This document shows positions 1 to 3,770 of a stretch of 6,521 nt of DNA, piece by piece (within the stretch, counting starts at the first letter, position 1; every line of letters starts with the position of its first letter). Below the pieces are notes generated by a model that did no database searches, had not been told where the DNA came from, and was given only the letters and a program-made list of their open reading frames with translations. A program made the translations under genes and the position numbers. The DNA is taken from contig JAXHVA010000178.1 in assembly GCA_034189035.1 (NCBI GenBank), forward strand, positions 1 to 6,521, read 5' to 3'. This DNA is from JAUXFK01 sp034189035 (GTDB lineage Bacteria > Desulfobacterota > UBA8473).

Positions 1-43
1 TCAATATCGCCATTACCAATAAAAATTTCCTCTCGTATTTCAC
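1..43 (-). CDS. N-terminus of a gene running off the left edge (hypothetical, probably membrane or exported)
   Basis: A GTG codon at 43-41 opens a frame that stays open to the left edge. It encodes 14 complete residues, MKYERKFLLVMAIL. A strong Shine-Dalgarno, GGGAGG at 57-52, sits 8 nt upstream, inside the last codons of the preceding gene, whose stop is only 3 nt away. The charged start followed by a hydrophobic run looks like the beginning of a signal peptide or membrane anchor. Product and length cannot be known from this window. Spacing matches the tight coupling seen elsewhere in the operon, which is the main reason to believe the start. Confidence 0.6.
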   Translation of the reverse strand, partial: MKYERKFLLVMAIL

Positions 44-46
44 AAT

Positions 47-253
47 CTAATCCTCCCGTTTTATAAAGTTATCGTTTAAAAACTGGTCAAAGGTTCTTAG
101 CCTTTGGCTTATCATAATGGCCGCCCTTTTTATTGATTTAATCTCATCTACTTCATAGCATTTTAAGATGGCCTCAATATAAGTTGACGTGGACCTACAT
201 TTATCTGCCAATTCCCCATACCTTGGATCTCTATGCTTAGATTCTTTTTCCAT
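47..253 (-). CDS. Small hypothetical protein (68 aa)
   Basis: I do not recognise this protein. It is short, charged and probably helical. There is no signal peptide or membrane segment. A basic/acidic N-terminus (MEKESKHRDPRYGELADKC) is followed by a region rich in Ile, Lys and Arg (about residues 35-60) that could be a helical pair. Two cysteines lie at about residues 19 and 32. An ATG six codons upstream, at 271, is also possible (74 aa) but has no Shine-Dalgarno. I prefer the ATG at 253 because a run of six G at 269-264 lies 10 nt before it. The gene begins 23 nt after the stop of the 124-aa repeat protein and ends 3 nt before the next gene's GTG, so it is part of the same operon. Confidence 0.6.
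   Translation of the reverse strand: MEKESKHRDPRYGELADKCRSTSTYIEAILKCYEVDEIKSIKRAAIMISQRLRTFDQFLNDNFIKRED
52..57 (-). promoter_or_regulatory. Shine-Dalgarno deciding the GTG start of the left-edge gene
   Basis: GGGAGG read on the minus strand, 8 nt before the GTG at 43. It overlaps the last sense codons of the preceding small gene, so the two genes are probably translationally linked. It is the evidence for a non-ATG start there. Confidence 0.6.
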
Positions 254-276
254 TTTATAATTTCCCCCCATATAGT

Positions 277-651
277 TTATATAAAAAATGACTTAACCCA
301 CGCTCCAATGACTGTGACTGACAGGCCCCTATTCCACCATGCTTGTCGTTTTTCCACTTTTCCTGTGGCGATTTCTACTGTAGACAACCTTTGTTGGCAC
401 CCTGGCCGGCCATTGCCTCCGTGCATAACTCGTTCATGATCCTTTACTGTACCGACAAGGCCCCTACTGTCCTGGACCCCCTCAAGGCCAAACACTTCTG
501 ATTTGATATTGATAACTTCTTTCATCAACCCACCAGAACCGTCTTGCCCGAACATAACTCGCTTAAATTCGGTTTGGTTATCGTCGATTTTTTTGGTTAA
601 ATCTTTTTTAACACCTTGGATCGCTTCCAATATTTCTGCTTTTGCTTCCAT
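277..651 (-). CDS. Repeat/coiled-coil protein with C-terminal hydrophobic tail (124 aa; possible phage XhlA-like or holin-accessory protein)
   Basis: What is visible: residues 1-30 form a charged, probably coiled-coil helix. Three repeats of about 21-22 residues follow, starting near V32 (VMFGQDGSGGL), V53 (VFGLEGVQDSRGL) and V75 (VMHGGNGRPGC), each ending in a short helical stretch with regularly spaced Val/Leu. Similar 'V-x-G-N-G-x-P-G-L' repeats followed by a helix are common in small phage proteins of unknown role. A WW pair (residues 105-106) and a short hydrophobic C-terminus (about 110-124) could sit in or at the membrane. Coiled coil followed by a terminal anchor is the layout of XhlA-type phage proteins, which work with a holin, but I see no specific XhlA match. 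The start is supported by AGGAGA at 662-657, six nt upstream. Its neighbour is a start-less hydrophobic frame. Function is unproven. Confidence 0.65.
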   Translation of the reverse strand: MEAKAEILEAIQGVKKDLTKKIDDNQTEFKRVMFGQDGSGGLMKEVINIKSEVFGLEGVQDSRGLVGTVKDHERVMHGGNGRPGCQQRLSTVEIATGKVEKRQAWWNRGLSVTVIGAWVKSFFI

Positions 652-656
652 AGGCT

Positions 657-662
657 TCTCCT
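657..662 (-). promoter_or_regulatory. Shine-Dalgarno for the 124-aa repeat protein
   Basis: AGGAGA on the minus strand, 5-6 nt before the ATG at 651. It lies just after the stop (669-667) of the short hydrophobic frame. Confidence 0.7.
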
Positions 663-666
663 GAGT

Positions 667-762
667 TTATTTATAGAAAACAAGAATAGCTAAAAGTAAT
701 GCCGCCAATCCCCACAAAATCCAAGTTATTGTAGTTTTTATTTCCGTAGCACATTCTCCAAT
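667..762 (-). pseudogene. Short hydrophobic reading frame lacking a standard start (possible membrane peptide, decayed or with rare start)
   Basis: Between the 119-aa and 124-aa genes, the minus strand carries a frame ending at TAA 669-667 whose last 24 codons read IKTTITWILWGLAALLL followed by AILVFYK. This is a near-perfect single membrane span with a basic end. The frame has no ATG, and no GTG or TTG gives a complete span. The only near-starts are ATT at 762 (31 residues) and the ATA that opens the MKTT-like sequence. It overlaps the end of the upstream gene in the -1 frame. Possibilities are a holin-like peptide using a rare start, a gene whose ATG mutated to ATA, a frameshifted extension of the upstream protein, or chance. 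I lean towards a real or recently lost membrane peptide because the hydrophobic pattern fills an otherwise empty 85-nt gap. Confidence 0.35.
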
Positions 763-1097
763 ATGCGAATTATTCTGTGTTCTTCCATGTTGACCTCTTC
801 TTCGGTTAATCCGTATCTTTTGTCCATCATATTATATGTCGGTGCTAAAAGTAAATGGCATATTTCTTCAAATGCGGCTGACCTAATGTAGTCTTCGGTT
901 TTATCTGCTTTATCAATCGAGGCAGGAAATGTTATGGTCGCTAGCCTGCCTGCAATATTATAGACAATTTCAGCAGCCCTTTTATTATCTAAAAATTTAT
1001 GGGAATATTTTACTTCCCAATCCTTTAATCCAAACTTCTCAATCCACTTTTCGCACTCTTCTTTAAAGATCTCAAAATCTTTCTTGGTAGTTTTCAT
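738..1097 (-). CDS. Small phage zinc-peptidase-like protein with altered HExxH motif (119 aa)
   Basis: The N-terminus is helical and charged. A probable beta region follows (WEVKYSH, then GRLATITFPASI), and then a helix with AFEEICHLLL. Near the C-terminus is EEHRIIRILENVL. This order resembles small phage proteins with an SprT/zincin-like core, where the helix normally carries HExxH and a later helix holds another acidic or His ligand. Here the motif reads E77-E78-I-C-H81, so the first ligand His is replaced by Glu; Glu106 or His107 could be the further ligand. It may bind metal differently or be inactive. I take the ATG at 1097 as start. It overlaps the upstream stop as ATGA, and only a TTG seven codons further up is an alternative, without a good Shine-Dalgarno. 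The family call comes from memory of the pattern, not from a search. Confidence 0.6.
   Translation of the reverse strand: MKTTKKDFEIFKEECEKWIEKFGLKDWEVKYSHKFLDNKRAAEIVYNIAGRLATITFPASIDKADKTEDYIRSAAFEEICHLLLAPTYNMMDKRYGLTEEEVNMEEHRIIRILENVLRK
1094..1097 (-). promoter_or_regulatory. ATGA stop/start overlap (translational coupling)
   Basis: The TGA ending the 98-aa gene (1096-1094) overlaps the ATG of the peptidase-like gene (1097-1095). Only a weak Shine-Dalgarno precedes it (AGG directly before the ATG), so initiation probably depends on ribosomes finishing the upstream gene. Confidence 0.65.
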
Positions 1098-1390
1098 CCT
1101 GTCACCCAAAGGAACCAAAAATTTTCCAGGCTATATTCCCTGGTTGGCTTAAAGTCTCTATCCATTTCACCCACAATCACATCCTTTCCGTACATTTCAA
1201 GCCACTCCCAAACACCGTTTATTTTTGCCTGGGCCTGGGCATGATTATCCTTTTCACCCTTAACCGAGCCTAACCAGACACGCTGATCGTATCCGTTATG
1301 CCTGGCAACACGGGCGCAGTATATGGCCTCGTGCCCGCACAAATGATCCATGGTTGTTCGTTTTGGAAATAAGTAATGCCACCAGCTCAT
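1094..1390 (-). CDS. Transglutaminase/papain-like fold protein, small phage-type (98 aa)
   Basis: The sequence can be laid on the transglutaminase-like core by eye. C18 with A22 begins a helix (CGHEAIYCARVARHNGY). 'GYDQRVWLG' at 33-41 fits the usual G-(I/Y)-x-x-R-V-x-x-G strand. H50 in 'NHAQAQAKINGVWEWLE' fits the usual 'HAW-x-x-V-x-x-G-x-W-x-x-x-D', with E65 at the acidic position. That gives a candidate Cys18-His50-Glu65 triad, with Glu in place of the usual Asp. Proteins with this core may act as peptidases, amidases or transglutaminases; the substrate is unknown. No signal peptide is present. The start is ATG 1390, preceded by GAGG at 1399-1396 and overlapping the preceding stop as ATGA. 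It is followed by a metallopeptidase-like gene, also by overlap, so the two are probably made together. Confidence 0.6.
   Translation of the reverse strand: MSWWHYLFPKRTTMDHLCGHEAIYCARVARHNGYDQRVWLGSVKGEKDNHAQAQAKINGVWEWLEMYGKDVIVGEMDRDFKPTREYSLENFWFLWVTG
1387..1390 (-). promoter_or_regulatory. ATGA stop/start overlap (translational coupling)
   Basis: The TGA of the 113-aa exported protein (1389-1387) overlaps the ATG of the 98-aa gene (1390-1388). A GAGG motif at 1399-1396, inside the upstream coding sequence, provides the ribosome site. Confidence 0.7.
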
Positions 1391-1728
1391 TTTGTCCTCG
1401 AGAAATTGATTTTATAGCATTTTACAGCTTTCTTTCCCGTAATTGCGTGCTCACGTTTAGGGACCTGGATTATCCCCCATTTTGTTGGCTCCTTGTGAAT
1501 GCCAGATTCGTAACAGGTTACTCCTGTCTCTGGGTCAAAGGTTTCTTTTGACCAAGGGACATCCTCCCAAGCGGTCGCCACCTCTTTGGGATAGTAACCA
1601 GTAATAGACTGTTTCTCTGCATAGGTGTTGACAATCTTCTCGATGATTGTTATTCTGTCTTCTGAGTTGACAGTTGGTGTAACCCCTATGGATATTATCA
1701 TCATAAGAGCAAGAATTAAGTACTTCAT
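1387..1728 (-). CDS. Exported hypothetical protein with two cysteines (113 aa)
   Basis: The N-terminus (MKYLILALMMIISIG, residues 1-15) is a clear hydrophobic signal sequence, with a likely signal peptidase I site near V-N-S|E (after residue 22). There is no lipobox. The mature part of about 91 residues has exactly two cysteines, C72 and C104, which could form a disulfide after export. Between them lies 'TKWGIIQVPKREHAITG'. I do not recognise the family; it could be periplasmic or secreted. The start at ATG 1728 has AAGGAG at 1741-1736, 7 nt upstream. That site is formed by the last codons and stop of the 510-aa gene, leaving 4 nt between the genes. It is the third exported protein in a row in this operon. 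Confidence 0.65.
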   Translation of the reverse strand: MKYLILALMMIISIGVTPTVNSEDRITIIEKIVNTYAEKQSITGYYPKEVATAWEDVPWSKETFDPETGVTCYESGIHKEPTKWGIIQVPKREHAITGKKAVKCYKINFSRTK

Positions 1729-1732
1729 CTAG

Positions 1733-3265
1733 TTACTCCTTAACTGAAAAGTCAGTGAGCCATACTTCTTCGCCAGCCCCGAGCCCAACAAAAGTTATGT
1801 AGTCACTTAGCCCTGAGTTAAAGTTCAGGGATATAGATTCTCCGCCAGTATCAGAAATGGATGCACTGGCCTTACTCGTTCCAGCAGAGTTTTTGATATG
1901 GATCTCACAATCTCCTGTGTTGATTCGGGCAGTACAGGTGTAGCGCTGTGGCTTACCGTTTGTTGGTGCAATTGCAAGATCACCTATATCAGTCAGAAAA
2001 ATAGAAGCTCCTGAGCCATTATCCACATAAGTAATAGATATTCCTGAATCTACAGAAGAAAGAGCGAGGGTGTTACCGTCATATGGAGTCCAAGCTGTGT
2101 TGATTTTTTGTATGGAAAGATCGTCAAGTATAAATTGTGCAGCAGCATTATATGCTTGAACATATATAACAATTCCCGTAGTTCCAACCGGCATATAAAA
2201 AAATTCATTAACTTGCTCAAAAGTGGCGTAGCCTGAAGAATATATAACAAGAAGCGGATATGTGCCTGATGGTACACTTTCTAATACAAATCGAACAGGA
2301 CCACTAATGCGTTCTAATTGTGCGGTCAGTCTATGAAGTCCACATGACGCCGTTATGTTTTGTGTTATACCTTCATAAGATGTGGCGTTTATATGTATTG
2401 CACTAACACCGCTTACACAAACTGTTGTTGAGGCCGATTCATCTACATCCAGACCGTAATTGGTCCAACCACCGGGTATCCAGGGGTTTCCTGATCCTTT
2501 TTCTTCAAATCCTCCATTGACTAATATCTCAAGTTCACCTATTTCATCTCCCAAAACAGAAAAAAAAGTTAATTCTCGGATATCATATTCTTTTATAAAC
2601 AAAGTTTCACCGGCAGATAGATCCTCTTGATACATTCGATCCAAGGCATCTGTTTCTGCTATGAAATAAAAAGTTACTCCGGTCCACTCCGTTTCAATGA
2701 TTTCTCTACCAGGTTCAAGTGTGCCTAATCCACCACGCCACTGAAAATAAGCTGACCCAGTATTTATCTTCTGTATCGCAGTAAATATATATGGACTTCC
2801 TGCTGTTAAATCAGATTTCAGGTCGCCAATATCTCGAAATACGTTGGATGCACCATCATCATTATCAACAAACTCTATTGCCAAAACACTTACACCAGAA
2901 TCAAGTACAGCATAAACCCTGTTTGTACCAGAAGGAGTCCAACTATGAATTCCCCCTTGAAAATTAGTCTTTCCAGCATCAACAAGGCTCACCCCAGGAT
3001 CAGCATATACATCATCCAGATTCAAATCATCTTTCTGGACAAAATAGGGAGTCGTTCCGTTTTCCCATAGTTCAAGATCGGAGAAGACCCAATCTGTCGA
3101 TATTTTGGTAAATAAAGGAGCATTTGAGAACCGCTTCATGTTCGACCATTTTTTTACTCCTGACCATTCGGGAATATCCTGAAAGGCCGTACCATAGGCT
3201 AAGGAAGCTAAAAAAAGTATACATAACAACAAGACTAAAAGCCTTATTTTATTCGTAGGTTTCAT
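1733..3265 (-). CDS. Exported modular beta-sandwich protein: duplicated module flanking a CBM-like domain (510 aa)
   Basis: Residues 1-25 (MKPTNKIRLLVLLLCILFLA, cut near A-Y-G|T) are a Sec signal peptide without a lipobox. Residues about 26-107 form a unique N-terminal region rich in Trp and Asp. Module A1 (about 108-231) and module A2 (about 391-510) are copies of one another. Shared points include W-T-P, S-G-(V/I)-S, (F/Y)-V-D-N, G-A-S, D-I-G-D-L, T-A..I-N-T-G and a final A-G-E...(K/T)-(E/D) segment. Between them (about 245-386) is a jelly-roll-like domain starting 'VNGGFEEKGSGNPWIPGGW' and ending 'FILDDLSI', the layout of CBM4/9-type carbohydrate-binding modules. No catalytic motif is apparent, so a binding role (glycan or surface) is the best guess. 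The start has AAGAGG at 3280-3275. It could be a secreted surface protein, an adhesin-like factor or an unusual virion fibre. Confidence 0.7.
   Translation of the reverse strand: MKPTNKIRLLVLLLCILFLASLAYGTAFQDIPEWSGVKKWSNMKRFSNAPLFTKISTDWVFSDLELWENGTTPYFVQKDDLNLDDVYADPGVSLVDAGKTNFQGGIHSWTPSGTNRVYAVLDSGVSVLAIEFVDNDDGASNVFRDIGDLKSDLTAGSPYIFTAIQKINTGSAYFQWRGGLGTLEPGREIIETEWTGVTFYFIAETDALDRMYQEDLSAGETLFIKEYDIRELTFFSVLGDEIGELEILVNGGFEEKGSGNPWIPGGWTNYGLDVDESASTTVCVSGVSAIHINATSYEGITQNITASCGLHRLTAQLERISGPVRFVLESVPSGTYPLLVIYSSGYATFEQVNEFFYMPVGTTGIVIYVQAYNAAAQFILDDLSIQKINTAWTPYDGNTLALSSVDSGISITYVDNGSGASIFLTDIGDLAIAPTNGKPQRYTCTARINTGDCEIHIKNSAGTSKASASISDTGGESISLNFNSGLSDYITFVGLGAGEEVWLTDFSVKE
1736..1741 (-). 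promoter_or_regulatory. Shine-Dalgarno embedded in the end of the 510-aa gene
   Basis: AAGGAG on the minus strand, 7 nt before ATG 1728. It encodes the final Lys-Glu of the upstream protein, so the two genes share sequence and are probably coupled. Confidence 0.7.
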
Positions 3266-3274
3266 GGCTTATAA

Positions 3275-3280
3275 CCTCTT
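3275..3280 (-). promoter_or_regulatory. Shine-Dalgarno for the 510-aa gene
   Basis: AAGAGG on the minus strand, 9 nt before ATG 3265. It overlaps the TAA stop (3281-3279) of the 157-aa gene. Confidence 0.65.
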
Positions 3281-3752
3281 ATCGTATGGATAATGTACCT
3301 GTCGGGGCGCAAGTATTCCCGGTGTAAAAACCTATCCGGTAGTATTCTCCTCCAGTTGGGGCACAATATACTTTGACCCGTGTTGCCCCTGACCATGCAT
3401 CGACATTAGTCATTATATAGCTGACTCCCGCCACTGCCCAAGCCGCATCTGTATTATGCATAACATCCTGACAATATACGCTTATTCCGGTCGTACTTGC
3501 TGTCGTTACTCCACCAATAGTAGTAAAAGAGAACCAGAAATAACCGTCAATCCATTTATCCCCTAAATACACGTAATCAGCCACCGCATCATGTTTTGCT
3601 ACGGTAAACGTATTTGGATACACAGACGATCCACTCACGGTTATATCGATTCGGTAAGAACCTTTGCTCCCTCCAGCCATAGCCGTGCCAGCCAAGCCCA
3701 GACAAAAGATTACGGCTAAGATTAAAAACAAACCCTTTTTATAAATTTTCAT
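3279..3752 (-). CDS. Exported beta-rich hypothetical protein (157 aa)
   Basis: A textbook Sec signal peptide is visible: basic n-region MKIYKKG, hydrophobic core to about residue 21, and T-A-M-A|G cleavage after residue 26. No lipobox is present. The mature protein of about 131 residues is rich in Gly, Thr, Ser, Val and aromatic residues in alternating patterns, as in a beta-sandwich (for example 'YRIDITVSGSSVYPNTFTV'). It has three cysteines in the mature part and few long helices. I do not recognise the family, and there is no catalytic motif. It follows the large LPD38-type gene with only 17 nt between stop and start, and precedes another exported beta-rich protein, so the two may be partners at the cell surface or in an extracellular structure. 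The start is firmly set by a strong Shine-Dalgarno. Confidence 0.7.
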   Translation of the reverse strand: MKIYKKGLFLILAVIFCLGLAGTAMAGGSKGSYRIDITVSGSSVYPNTFTVAKHDAVADYVYLGDKWIDGYFWFSFTTIGGVTTASTTGISVYCQDVMHNTDAAWAVAGVSYIMTNVDAWSGATRVKVYCAPTGGEYYRIGFYTGNTCAPTGTLSIR

Positions 3753-3762
3753 GATATTACGA

Positions 3763-3770
3763 CCTCCCCC
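3763..3770 (-). promoter_or_regulatory. Strong Shine-Dalgarno for the 157-aa exported protein
   Basis: GGGGGAGG on the minus strand, 10 nt before ATG 3752. Its first G is the last base of the TAG stop of the large upstream gene. It is the strongest ribosome site in the window, which suggests high expression of the first exported protein. Confidence 0.7.

Noticed and set aside
233..439. Plus-strand open frame of 68 codons
   Set aside because: It lies antisense to the well-supported 124-aa and 68-aa genes, has no Shine-Dalgarno, and is the only direction change in a fully minus-strand region.
738..780. Programmed -1 frameshift fusing the peptidase-like protein to the hydrophobic peptide
   Set aside because: The frames are arranged correctly, but I found no canonical X-XXY-YYZ slippery heptamer in the overlap. 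Kept only as one possibility in the microprotein finding.
1354..1551. Plus-strand open frame of 65 codons
   Set aside because: Antisense to the coupled 98-aa and 113-aa genes. Its hydrophobic look is the shadow of their codons.
2050..2277. Minus-strand open frame of 75 codons inside the 510-aa gene
   Set aside because: It is in another frame of a gene with clear domain structure and a signal peptide, and no ribosome site was seen for it.
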